Virus record (IMG/VR): IMGVR_UViG_3300045971_000144
Coordinates: 1 to 52,713 of that record
DNA length: 52,713 bases
Direction: 5' to 3' (one strand)
From: a virus
Shown: positions 7,555-15,343 of the stretch, piece by piece
How the letters are laid out: each line of letters opens with the position of its first letter
Position numbering within the stretch: the first letter of the stretch is position 1
Program-made: the position numbers and the translations under genes
The notes under the pieces: model-generated
What the model was told of the DNA's origin: nothing
What the model saw: the letters and a program-made list of their open reading frames with translations, nothing else
Databases searched by the model: none

Positions 7555-8136
7555 ATGACAACTAGCATACATACAGCACTTGAGAACGTTAAAGAAATCT
7601 ACATGTCGGATTCGGCATTAGCAACGCTTCTCGATTTTGAACGGGTCATTGACGAGTTAGACGTATATGCGTTTGCTAACTGGAAAATGGGTGAATTAGT
7701 AGCAGGTCCAGAGTATGAAAAATACTTTGTTACATGTACTTTTATGTGGCCACACAAGAAAATGCCTGATCCACGTGGTGGTGAGCAATTGCTTAATTAT
7801 AACTGTGAAGTCTTGTACAAGAAAGACGAGTTGGAATACCCAGTGAAGCCAAAATCTCCAGAAGATTTTAGACCTGGTACGAAAATGGCAAAGACTAAAC
7901 GTGTGCCAATATGGTTAGTTACGGTCACAATGCCTAAACAGTTGATGGCTGACATTCACAGAGGTTCAATTGAGTTAGAAAATGACAAACTTGATTTAGA
8001 GGATGTTGAACAAGCATACGAAACTGGCCAAGACGAGGCTGATGTACAGAACGACCAAGGTCAAGACCCAATGGGCGGTGAAGCACCAAATGCTCCTGAC
8101 CAAATGCAAGGAGGCATGCCAAATGTCCCACAATAA
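7555..8136 (+). CDS. Conserved-looking phage protein, possibly structural
   Basis: 193 residues. The N-terminal 150 residues form a soluble domain with patterned beta strands (YFVTCTFMWPHKKMP, RVPIWLVTVTMPKQL). The C terminus is acidic and then a disordered Gly/Pro/Gln/Met tail (MGGEAPNAPDQMQGGMPNVPQ region). No catalytic motif is seen. Position behind a late-type box and directly before the endolysin and holin suggests a late gene, perhaps a virion or assembly protein. It overlaps the next gene by 14 bases. Confidence 0.55.
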   Translation: MTTSIHTALENVKEIYMSDSALATLLDFERVIDELDVYAFANWKMGELVAGPEYEKYFVTCTFMWPHKKMPDPRGGEQLLNYNCEVLYKKDELEYPVKPKSPEDFRPGTKMAKTKRVPIWLVTVTMPKQLMADIHRGSIELENDKLDLEDVEQAYETGQDEADVQNDQGQDPMGGEAPNAPDQMQGGMPNVPQ

Positions 8137-8689
8137 TATATTTGAAGGTATTGAGATGGGCGACTTAGCCCGCCTCATTAATCCTGTAATGTCAGTGGAC
8201 GAGTTCCGCAGCAAGATGGGAGAGGACAAAGACATTATCGTAGTTGGATTTGTGGTGATGAGCAAGTTACCAGCGTTAGACTTAGTTAACTTCTTAGAGA
8301 AGAGCTACGATTGGGTGCTAGACGCAGACGTTAGCTCTGGTGAAACTGCGAATGGCAACTACTATGTGTTCGTTGAAATGCAACGTAACGCAAATGCTAT
8401 TAAGAACATTATGCAAATGCTTGAGGATATGATGAACCTCACAGAGCAAAAGCTAGAAGACTGGACTTTTACTTACATCAACGACCCAAAGGAAGTTCCA
8501 GTTACGTTAGAAAACTTGCAAGCTAAGATTATTACTGACCCGTCAATGTACGAGGCCAAGACGAGCGATGCAGTGACTGAAGCAGCATTGTTTAACAATT
8601 TACGTGCACTAGCTGGTGTGCAAACTAAACCGCTAGGTATTGTTAACCCACAGATTTTAAGCATTCAACGTGCAGCAGGGATAAAATAA
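8123..8689 (+). CDS. Unknown late phage protein
   Basis: 188 residues from ATG 8123, preceded by AAGGAGG in the 3' end of the gene before it (about 8 bases upstream), which settles this start over the longer open frame. The sequence is mixed alpha/beta with no signal peptide; a central block DWVLDADVSSGETANGNYYVFVEMQRN looks like part of a compact domain, followed by a helix rich in Met and Leu. The overlap with the previous gene implies coupled translation and perhaps a shared structure. Function unknown. Confidence 0.6.
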   Translation: MSHNNIFEGIEMGDLARLINPVMSVDEFRSKMGEDKDIIVVGFVVMSKLPALDLVNFLEKSYDWVLDADVSSGETANGNYYVFVEMQRNANAIKNIMQMLEDMMNLTEQKLEDWTFTYINDPKEVPVTLENLQAKIITDPSMYEAKTSDAVTEAALFNNLRALAGVQTKPLGIVNPQILSIQRAAGIK

Positions 8690-8690
8690 A

Positions 8691-9341
8691 ATGGCAACAC
8701 CTTTTGACTTTGACTTTACATTAGAGCAAGCAACAGAAATTTTAGCAAACAACCCAGAGGTTGACCAGTGGTATGCTGCATTAGTTATGGTGCTGCCTGA
8801 GTTTGACATTTACACTCGTAAACGTGTAGCTGCGTTTTTAGCGCAAACAGCACACGAGTCTAATAACTATACTGCGTTACACGAAAACTTAAACTATCGT
8901 GCAGCATCACTAATTAAAACATGGCCTAAGCGTTTTGACGAAGCGTCAGCAGCGATTTATGAGCATCACCCAATACTGATTGCTAACAAAGTGTATGCAA
9001 ACAGGATGGGTAATGGCGATGAAGCAAGCGGCGATGGTTGGACTTATAGAGGTCGCGGCATTGTGCAAATTACTGGTAAAGACAATTACAGCGCATGCAG
9101 CATGGCTTTATACGGCGACTTACGTTTAATTGATAATCCAGAATTACTGGAACAAGATAAGACGGTGGCAGTACAGTCAGCATGCTGGTTTTGGAACTCA
9201 AAGGGCCTTAACGAATTAGCTGATGAAGATAAGATGAGCGATATCACGTACCGTATTAACGGTGGCTATAACGGTGCAGACGATAGAAACAATCGTTACG
9301 CTGCCGCAATGACATTCTTCCAAGACGACAGCGTAGCTTAA
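8691..9341 (+). CDS. GH19 (chitinase-class) endolysin
   Basis: 216 residues of glycoside hydrolase family 19, the lysozyme-like fold used by many phages to cut the peptidoglycan glycan chain. The catalytic glutamate region is AFLAQTAHESNNY with Glu56 as likely acid, followed by the family blocks YANRMGNGDEASGDGWTYRGRGIVQITGKDNY and TYRINGGYNGADDRNN. There is no signal peptide, so release depends on a holin, and a holin gene follows 43 bases downstream. The start ATG is one base after the preceding stop. No cell-wall-binding domain is attached. Confidence 0.9.
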   Translation: MATPFDFDFTLEQATEILANNPEVDQWYAALVMVLPEFDIYTRKRVAAFLAQTAHESNNYTALHENLNYRAASLIKTWPKRFDEASAAIYEHHPILIANKVYANRMGNGDEASGDGWTYRGRGIVQITGKDNYSACSMALYGDLRLIDNPELLEQDKTVAVQSACWFWNSKGLNELADEDKMSDITYRINGGYNGADDRNNRYAAAMTFFQDDSVA

Positions 9342-9355
9342 ATTTCAGCTTTTGA

Positions 9356-9386
9356 AATAAATATCAATATAGGAGAATATTGATAT
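9356..9386 (+). promoter_or_regulatory. Late-type box and RBS-in-loop hairpin at holin start
   Basis: AATAAATA (9356-9363) resembles a late promoter. It runs into a perfect 10-base inverted repeat, ATATCAATAT (9361-9370) and ATATTGATAT (9377-9386), whose six-base loop is AGGAGA. The right arm contains the first two bases of the holin ATG. In the mRNA the Shine-Dalgarno would be displayed in the loop while the start codon is held in the stem. Confidence 0.6.
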
Positions 9387-9720
9387 GGCAATGATACACA
9401 ATCACGACGAGAATTGGCTACAAAAAAACTGGCGATCAATGATGGGGTGGCAGTATTTACTGGTATGCTTGTTTGATTTTATGCTTGCACCTATTTTTAT
9501 GGGCGTGTATGCATATATTACCAAAACTCCTTATGTCCAATGGGTTCCACTAACTATCCAAGGCGGCGGATTGTACCATTTATCGATGGGTGCAGTAACC
9601 GGCATTACAAGTTTTGCAAAATCACAGGAAAAGACTGCTCTTATTAAGAGCCCGTATGCTCCGGCACCAGGGCAAATAGTTACAGCAGCACCAGCACCAC
9701 AAGCTGATCCAGAAAAATAG
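9385..9720 (+). CDS. Holin (three-helix phage holin family)
   Basis: 111 residues. The conserved look is WRSMMGWQYLLVCLFDFMLAPIFMGVYAY, then WVPLTIQGGGLYHLSMGAVTGITSF, which matches the widespread holin family that sits beside muramidase genes in tailed phages. Hydrophobic helices lie at about 23-45 and 52-75, with a proline/alanine-rich soluble tail. It forms the inner-membrane hole that lets the endolysin out. ATG 9385 and ATG 9391 are both in frame; the AGGAGA at 9371-9376 favours 9385. Both lie against the hairpin at 9361-9386, which may set expression level and therefore lysis timing. Confidence 0.8.
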   Translation: MAMIHNHDENWLQKNWRSMMGWQYLLVCLFDFMLAPIFMGVYAYITKTPYVQWVPLTIQGGGLYHLSMGAVTGITSFAKSQEKTALIKSPYAPAPGQIVTAAPAPQADPEK

Positions 9721-9729
9721 CCATTCTGT

Positions 9730-9758
9730 TTGCTTAACTTGTTATTTTAATGTAAAAT
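9730..9758 (+). promoter_or_regulatory. Sigma70-type promoter of dnaJ, apparently leaderless
   Basis: TTGCTT (9730-9735), 17-base spacer, TAAAAT (9753-9758). Only six bases separate the -10 hexamer from the dnaJ ATG at 9765, so transcription would begin at or next to the start codon; no Shine-Dalgarno is present. Confidence 0.55.
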
Positions 9759-9764
9759 AGCAAG

Positions 9765-10652
9765 ATGAATCATTATGAAACTTTGGGCGTAGCTAAGACT
9801 GCAACCCAAGATGAAATCAAACAAGCATTTCGAAAACTTTCGAGTCTTCACCATCCAGACAAAGGTGGTGATGCTGAAAAGTTCAAAGCGGTATCTACCG
9901 CTAACGATGTCTTACGAGACCCGCAAAGACGTGCACAGTATGATGAAGAAATAGCAGGTGGCGGAAATAGACAATTTCGGTTCTCTGCTCACCGAAATCC
10001 ACCTGGCATGGACCCAGACATGGGCAATATAGAAGATATTTTGTCGCACTTGCGTAGGCAGTTTGGCAACAACCATTCAGGGTTTGATCCATTTGCACAG
10101 TTTACACAAGCACAGCAACGTAGATCTCCAAGCAACCCAGATGTTCGAATTTCCATACAGTTAGATGTAGTATCAACTTTTGAAGAACAAGAAAAAGAGT
10201 TGAATATCAACATTCCGAATTTCAAAACGGAAACAATCAAAATTAAAATTCCACGTGGTGTTCGGACTGGCAATACTATACGGTATCCAGGGTTAGGATC
10301 AAACCAGATACCCAATGCTCCAAAATCAGACTTGTATGTTCAGTTCCAAGTAAGGACTCCGCCTGACTTTGAACAACGAGACATTGACTTGTTTACCACA
10401 CTTAATATAAACTGCTTAGAAGCAATAGCCGGTTGTGAAAAGGAAGTAGCTGGTGTTGACGGCAAGGTGTTTTCCATTAAGATACCACCGGGCGTTCAAT
10501 ACGGCGCAAAATTCGGAATCCCCGAGCAAGGTGCCTATACCACAGATCACCCAGGTAGAGGAAAGTTAATAGTCGTATTGCAAATTTATATTCCAAAAGA
10601 ATTAACTGCCGAGCAATTAACTATTATTAGTGACATAGCCAAGACGATATAA
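9765..10652 (+). CDS. dnaJ: DnaJ/CbpA-type Hsp40 co-chaperone
   Basis: 295 residues. The J domain occupies residues 1-60 (YETLGVAKTATQDEIKQAFR, then HHPDKGGDAEKF) with the HPD tripeptide that stimulates DnaK ATPase. A Gly/Phe/Arg-rich linker follows, and then two beta-barrel client-binding domains (FKTETIKIKIPRGVRTGNTI and KVFSIKIPPGVQYGAKFG). There is no CxxCxGxG zinc domain, so it is the CbpA-like class B type. It probably redirects host DnaK during assembly or replication. It lies directly before a ClpA-like unfoldase gene. Translation appears to start without a leader. Confidence 0.92.
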   Translation: MNHYETLGVAKTATQDEIKQAFRKLSSLHHPDKGGDAEKFKAVSTANDVLRDPQRRAQYDEEIAGGGNRQFRFSAHRNPPGMDPDMGNIEDILSHLRRQFGNNHSGFDPFAQFTQAQQRRSPSNPDVRISIQLDVVSTFEEQEKELNINIPNFKTETIKIKIPRGVRTGNTIRYPGLGSNQIPNAPKSDLYVQFQVRTPPDFEQRDIDLFTTLNINCLEAIAGCEKEVAGVDGKVFSIKIPPGVQYGAKFGIPEQGAYTTDHPGRGKLIVVLQIYIPKELTAEQLTIISDIAKTI

Positions 10653-10655
10653 ATA
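10648..10655 (+). promoter_or_regulatory. T4-late-type promoter box before the Clp gene
   Basis: TATAAATA, an exact late-promoter match, spans the dnaJ stop codon and lies 20 bases before ATG 10676, which has its own CGGAG ribosome binding site. The Clp gene may therefore be expressed late and independently of dnaJ. Confidence 0.55.
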
Positions 10656-10675
10656 TTTTAAACACACGGAGTTAC

Positions 10676-13600
10676 ATGATTAATTCAAGCCCAGAAGTAG
10701 AACTTATTGTCAGCAACGCAAGCAACTATGCTAAAGAGCAAAAGCACGAATATGTGACTTTAGAGCATTTAGCATTAGCGTTAGTGCAGCATCAAGAGTT
10801 CAACGATCTTTTAGTTAAACTCCACATTGATGTCAACGGCATCGAGAATGATTTAAAAGAGCATATCAATGCACAGGCTTACTTAGTAAGCGTTGACCCA
10901 GCGTATGAGTCCCCTAAGCGAACTCATGCTTTAGAGCGTGTGTTTAACCGTGCGTTTACACAGGTGCTATTCAGTGGCCGCACTAACATGCTGGTGGCTG
11001 ACATTTACATTAGTTTGACTAGTGAGAATCACAGTCAAGCGCAGTTTATATTTTCACGCTATGGTATCAACCCACAAGACTTGGTTAAGTTTTACAAGAA
11101 GAACTATAACGAGGCTAAAGGTAGTAAACTCGCAACTTCGCATAAAGCAGATTCTATACTGGACGAGTTTTGTACTAACCTAAACGAAAAAGCAATCGCA
11201 GGTAAGATTGATCCGGTGATTGGGCGTGACGATGAACTGGCAGAGATTACTGAAGTATTAGCAAAGCGTAACAAAAGCAACGTGCTCATGGTTGGTGACC
11301 CAGGCGTTGGTAAAGCCCAGCCATTATATTCTAAGGTCAAAACCCCGTCAGGGTGGACTACTATTGACGAAATTAAGGTTGGCACAACAATTACTGCTCA
11401 TGATGGCAAAGATACCACGGTGATAGGCGTGTTTCCCCAAGGAAAAAAAGAGATATACGAAATTGTGTTTGCTGACGGTCGTACTGCTAGATCGTCCATA
11501 GACCATCTATGGACGATCTATGGGAAATTTGGTGAAGCATATACTACACCCGGAGGATGGAAGAGTAAACGTGTAGGCCCCACGACAATGGAATTGTCTG
11601 CAATTATTGAGAAAAGCAAAACTAATAAATCTTATATTAAAGGATTGCATATCCCGTTAATTTCACACCAGTACGATAAACAAAATATCGAGGTTCCAAT
11701 TGCTCCATACCTATTAGGAGCGTTAATTGGTGATGGGTGTTACGCTCCAACCAAAATGGGGTTTACTAGTGCCGATCAATTTATGGTTGATAAAGTTGCT
11801 ACTCTTCTGCCAGACAATTGTTTTATAAGCCAATCCGGAAAGGTAATTGATTTTAAAATTAATGGGAGAAATTTATCTGAAAAGTTCATTCCTGGTGGCA
11901 GTAGGTATAGAGGGCAGACACCAAATCCCTTAAAGGAAAAATTAATCGACCTTGGAATTTATGGACAGAGAAGTCATGAGAAATATATACCAGAACAATA
12001 TTTTAATTGCTCGAATCAGCAAAAGATTGAACTGATACAAGGATTGATGGACACAGATGGCTATGTAGGCAAAAATGGGACATTACAATATACTTCAACC
12101 TCATTCACTCTTGCTAATCAAGTAGTCGAATTAGTTCGCAGCATCGGAGGTATCGCAACCATACGTGCAAAAATTAATAACACATACTTATATAAGGGTG
12201 AACGGGTTTCATGTAAAGATGCATATACTGTTAACATTAGATACTACCAGCCTAATTCTTTAGTTACATTGCCAAGGAAACTTGAAAGAATTAGCAAAAA
12301 TTATCAATACAGCAATCTAAGACTTGGCATTTCTGACATTAAATATGTGGGTGAAGAAGAATGTAAATGCATAATGATCGACCATCCAGATCATTTATAC
12401 ATCACTGACAATTATGTCGTGACCCATAACACTGCGGTGGCAGAAGGGCTTGCGCTACACATTACACAAGGTGTAGTGCCAGAGTATCTTAAAGAGTTTA
12501 CTGTTTACAATCTTGACATTGGCTCGCTGCTCGCAGGTAGCAAATACAGGGGAGAGTTTGAAGAGAAGTTGAAAGATGTTTTACGTGCGTTAGAGACTAA
12601 GGGCAATACTATATTGTTTATTGACGAAGCGCATCAAATGCGTGGTGCTGGCGCAGGTGGTGGCGGCAGTAGCGTAGACTTTGCTAACATGATTAAACCA
12701 GCGTTAAGTAAAGGTAACATCAAAGTTATTGCGTCAACAACATGGGAAGAATACACGTCATCGTTTGAAAAGGATCGTGCGTTGATGCGGCGTTTTTACC
12801 GCATGAACATTACTGAGCCAACATCTGAAGTGGCAGTAAACATTCTCAACGGATTAAAATCGCATTTTGAGAAATTCCACAAAGGTAAGATTACAGACGA
12901 AGCGATTGACGCAGCAGTTAGTTTGAGCGTTAGATATCAGACTGACAAACGATTGCCAGACAAGGCTATTGACTTGATTGATACTGCGTGTGCTAAGAAG
13001 CGCATACTTGGTAAGCAGTTTACTATTGGCCGCGGTGAGATCGTGGAAGTGTTAAGCAAGATTACTAAAATTCCAACGGACCAAATTGGTGTTGACCAAT
13101 CAACTTCTTCAGCATCGTTAGTTAACTTAGAAGCTGATCTCAAGACTAAGTTATACGGGCAGGATCAAGCAATCGACGAAGTATTAGACAAGATTTATGT
13201 TGCTAAGTCAGGCTTGAAAGCATTGGATAAGCCAATGGGCAGTTTCTTGTTTATTGGCCCAAGTGGAGTAGGTAAGACAGAGCTTGCTAAACTGTTGGCT
13301 GCAAACTTGCAAATGAAACTAATCCGCTTTGACATGTCAGAGTATCAGGAAAAACATACAGTAGCAAAACTTATTGGTGCGCCTCCTGGCTACGTTGGCT
13401 ACGAGGATGGCAACTTGGGTGGCGGCTTACTTGTTAGCGAGATTGAGAAGAATCCTAACTCTATTGTGCTGTTTGATGAAATAGAAAAAGCACACCCAGA
13501 TGTGTCTAACGTTTTGCTGGCACTTATGGATGAAGGTGCAGTTACATCAAGTAATGGTAAGAAAGCAGATGCTCGTAATACTATTGTTATTATGACGTCT

Positions 13601-14092
13601 AACTTGGGTGCTGCTGAAAGCGAGAGGAATAGCATCGGGTTTGGTAATATTAAAGATCGTTCCGGTGAAGATGACAAAGCAATTAAAGAGTTCTTTAAAC
13701 CAGAGTTCCGCAATAGACTCGATGGCATTTGTAAGTTTAAGAAACTTGATGAACTTAGTATTAAGCGTGTTGTGCACAAGTTTATGGCTGAAGTTGAAGA
13801 GTTGTTGTCAGAGAAGAAGATTAAAATCAAGCTCACTGAAGCGGCTGTTGACTTCTTGGCTAAAGAAGGCTTTGACCCGGCGATGGGTGCACGGCCAATG
13901 GCACGTAAAATACACACGTTGATTAAAGTGCCGTTGAGTAAGAAGATTTTGTTTGAGGGTGTGTCGGCAAAAGCGTTAGTAATGGTTGATGTGGTTGATG
14001 ACAAAATAGTGCTTAAAGTTATAAACGCCACAGTGTCTCCAGAACAAGCAGTAATTGACGAAAATGGTTTCATCCAAATACCAATGGCGTAA
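10676..14092 (+). CDS. clpA: ClpA-like AAA+ unfoldase interrupted by an intein
   Basis: 1138 codons in total; removal of the 372-residue intein leaves 766 residues, the size of ClpA (758 in E. coli) and too short for ClpB, whose long middle domain is absent. Order: Clp N domain (HEYVTLEHLALALV), first AAA module with Walker A GDPGVGK at 207-213 cut by the intein before Thr586, Walker B TILFIDEAHQMRGAG, second module with GPSGVGKTELAKLLA near 861, IVLFDEIEKAHPDV, and arginine finger FKPEFRNRLD. An IGF tripeptide at 987-989, just before that finger, is where ClpA and ClpX carry the loop that docks ClpP, so the product may feed host ClpP. Until splicing, the first ATP site is non-functional. Confidence 0.93.
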   Translation: MINSSPEVELIVSNASNYAKEQKHEYVTLEHLALALVQHQEFNDLLVKLHIDVNGIENDLKEHINAQAYLVSVDPAYESPKRTHALERVFNRAFTQVLFSGRTNMLVADIYISLTSENHSQAQFIFSRYGINPQDLVKFYKKNYNEAKGSKLATSHKADSILDEFCTNLNEKAIAGKIDPVIGRDDELAEITEVLAKRNKSNVLMVGDPGVGKAQPLYSKVKTPSGWTTIDEIKVGTTITAHDGKDTTVIGVFPQGKKEIYEIVFADGRTARSSIDHLWTIYGKFGEAYTTPGGWKSKRVGPTTMELSAIIEKSKTNKSYIKGLHIPLISHQYDKQNIEVPIAPYLLGALIGDGCYAPTKMGFTSADQFMVDKVATLLPDNCFISQSGKVIDFKINGRNLSEKFIPGGSRYRGQTPNPLKEKLIDLGIYGQRSHEKYIPEQYFNCSNQQKIELIQGLMDTDGYVGKNGTLQYTSTSFTLANQVVELVRSIGGIATIRAKINNTYLYKGERVSCKDAYTVNIRYYQPNSLVTLPRKLERISKNYQYSNLRLGISDIKYVGEEECKCIMIDHPDHLYITDNYVVTHNTAVAEGLALHITQGVVPEYLKEFTVYNLDIGSLLAGSKYRGEFEEKLKDVLRALETKGNTILFIDEAHQMRGAGAGGGGSSVDFANMIKPALSKGNIKVIASTTWEEYTSSFEKDRALMRRFYRMNITEPTSEVAVNILNGLKSHFEKFHKGKITDEAIDAAVSLSVRYQTDKRLPDKAIDLIDTACAKKRILGKQFTIGRGEIVEVLSKITKIPTDQIGVDQSTSSASLVNLEADLKTKLYGQDQAIDEVLDKIYVAKSGLKALDKPMGSFLFIGPSGVGKTELAKLLAANLQMKLIRFDMSEYQEKHTVAKLIGAPPGYVGYEDGNLGGGLLVSEIEKNPNSIVLFDEIEKAHPDVSNVLLALMDEGAVTSSNGKKADARNTIVIMTSNLGAAESERNSIGFGNIKDRSGEDDKAIKEFFKPEFRNRLDGICKFKKLDELSIKRVVHKFMAEVEELLSEKKIKIKLTEAAVDFLAKEGFDPAMGARPMARKIHTLIKVPLSKKILFEGVSAKALVMVDVVDDKIVLKVINATVSPEQAVIDENGFIQIPMA
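11315..12430 (+). mobile_element. Intein with LAGLIDADG homing endonuclease inside the Clp Walker A motif
   Basis: The 372-residue intein starts at Ala (AQPLYSKVKTPSGWTTIDEI) and ends with YVVTHN, followed by Thr as the +1 residue. The splicing blocks are visible: block A as above, block B SIDHLWTIYG (usually with a TxxH; here SxxH), block F ECKCIMIDHPDHLYITDNY and block G VVTHN. In the middle are two LAGLIDADG helices, YLLGALIGDG at about 131-140 and LIQGLMDTDG at about 239-248 of the intein, so the endonuclease is probably intact. Insertion between Lys and Thr of the P-loop is a typical choice because the site is invariant in targets. Ala instead of Cys or Ser at position 1 implies the alternative splicing route known for Ala1 inteins. 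Confidence 0.9.
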
Positions 14093-14789
14093 GTTTTTAC
14101 CTGCTAAGGATATAGAATACGCAAATAAACTATATCACGAAAAATACCTGTATTCTGCCACCATTTCATTTAGACTTGCGTTTTATGTAAGGTGGGCAGA
14201 AAAGAAAACGTTTGAAGAGTTATGTAAGGCGTTAGATGATCGTTTTACTGCACGTAGCCGATGGCAGGGGTTTGACACCACCACTACTACTATGCTTCCC
14301 ACTCTCGTCGAGAAAACACAGATATACGTATTGTCTCAGTTCATTAAGAAAAACAAAAAAGTATTCAGAACTCGAATTGAAAATAATGCTGTGATGTTTT
14401 ATACAGTAACTGATGCTACTATGCATCAAATATTTCATTTTATAAAGCAAAATACAGATTACAAAATCAAGAAATTGTATCTTCCACAGGATGTTAATAT
14501 CCCACGGGCAACAATAATCGTTAAACGGAAACCAGAGTTTCAATACAAAGTATACATCAAATATTCTAAGTATCCTGAGGAAACAAAGAAGCAATTTTTA
14601 GCTTATATTCAAGCTAACTCCTCATCAATTAACGCTCCAGATGGCCTTATTTCCAGATTGTCAAACTTGAAATCAAGACACATTGCTGGATTTTACTATA
14701 TAAATGACCAATCACTATTGCTGTTTATTCAGTTGATTTCCCCAGATTTGGTTAAGAAAATATATACACTACAGCAGCAGACACCATAA
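14064..14789 (+). CDS. Unknown phage protein, 241 aa
   Basis: The frame overlaps the end of the Clp gene by 29 bases; ATG 14064 (MVSSKYQWRKFLP) is taken rather than an in-frame TTG at 14055. The product is basic, soluble and rich in aromatic residues. It has an N-terminal helical part (YANKLYHEKYLYSATISFR) and a C-terminal half with repeated strand-helix pattern and many lysines, as in some nucleic-acid-binding proteins. No family was recognised. The coupling to the unfoldase gene suggests co-expression. Confidence 0.6.
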   Translation: MVSSKYQWRKFLPAKDIEYANKLYHEKYLYSATISFRLAFYVRWAEKKTFEELCKALDDRFTARSRWQGFDTTTTTMLPTLVEKTQIYVLSQFIKKNKKVFRTRIENNAVMFYTVTDATMHQIFHFIKQNTDYKIKKLYLPQDVNIPRATIIVKRKPEFQYKVYIKYSKYPEETKKQFLAYIQANSSSINAPDGLISRLSNLKSRHIAGFYYINDQSLLLFIQLISPDLVKKIYTLQQQTP

Positions 14790-14792
14790 ATA
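14785..14792 (+). promoter_or_regulatory. T4-late-type promoter box
   Basis: CATAAATA spans the stop codon of the gene before and lies 18 bases upstream of ATG 14811. It differs from the T4 late consensus only at the first base. Confidence 0.45.
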
Positions 14793-14810
14793 ATACAAAG
14801 GACCTAAATC

Positions 14811-14978
14811 ATGGCAAAAATCGTAGAAGAAGTTATCGTTATCAAATTGAGCCGTATTCTCAAAGACAACGAAAAAGACCCATCAACAATGGGCAACCAA
14901 GAAATGCTTGCTACACTTGAATCAGTAGTTCAAGAGTTAGTGGGCGATGGTGTGGTAGTTGAGGCAACTGCGGCGTAA
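14811..14978 (+). CDS. Small acidic phage protein, 55 aa
   Basis: ATG 14811 to TAA 14978, preceded by AAAGGACC about 7 bases upstream and a late-type box. The product begins MAKIVEEVIVIKLSRILKDN and is helical and acidic with a hydrophobic C-terminal face (LESVVQELVGDGVVVEATAA). Its stop overlaps the next start as TAATG, so the two are translated together. Function unknown; a small structural or accessory protein is plausible. Confidence 0.6.
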   Translation: MAKIVEEVIVIKLSRILKDNEKDPSTMGNQEMLATLESVVQELVGDGVVVEATAA

Positions 14979-15337
14979 TGGCAAACTTATCAGTCACATT
15001 ATTTCCATCATTACTTATTGATGGCAACACTGTGTTTCCTATCAAAAGTGTTAAAGCTAAAGGTAGGGGATATCTTGACACGGGTGGGTTACACACTATA
15101 CAATACACTACAGTGAATAACTTTGTAGGTGTTATCAAAATACGAGCAACATTAGCAACTGAACCTGCTGAGACTGATTGGTTTGATGTTCACGGTGTTT
15201 ACTTAGGCGACAACATTACTCCAGTGCCAGATGGCGCAGTGACACAGAATTTCACAGGTAACTTTGTGTGGGTTAGGGCAGTAGTCATTAGCCATACAAC
15301 GGGCAACATTAATCGCGTTTTATTTAATCACTCTTAA
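14978..15337 (+). CDS. Unknown beta-rich phage protein, possibly virion-associated
   Basis: 119 residues, start ATG overlapping the previous stop by one base. The sequence is almost entirely beta-strand-like (LDTGGLHTIQYTTVNNFVGV, GNFVWVRAVVISHTTGNI) with a jelly-roll or Ig-like rhythm, as in small phage head, tail or fibre decorations. No catalytic residues stand out. It lies behind a late-type promoter with the 55-residue gene and before a glycosyltransferase, consistent with a late surface component, but this is inference. Confidence 0.55.
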   Translation: MANLSVTLFPSLLIDGNTVFPIKSVKAKGRGYLDTGGLHTIQYTTVNNFVGVIKIRATLATEPAETDWFDVHGVYLGDNITPVPDGAVTQNFTGNFVWVRAVVISHTTGNINRVLFNHS

Positions 15338-15343
15338 AAATTC

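Noticed and set aside
13399-14073. 224-codon open frame on the minus strand inside the Clp gene
   Set aside because: Fully antisense to conserved AAA+ motifs, serine-rich translation typical of a shadow frame, no ribosome binding site.
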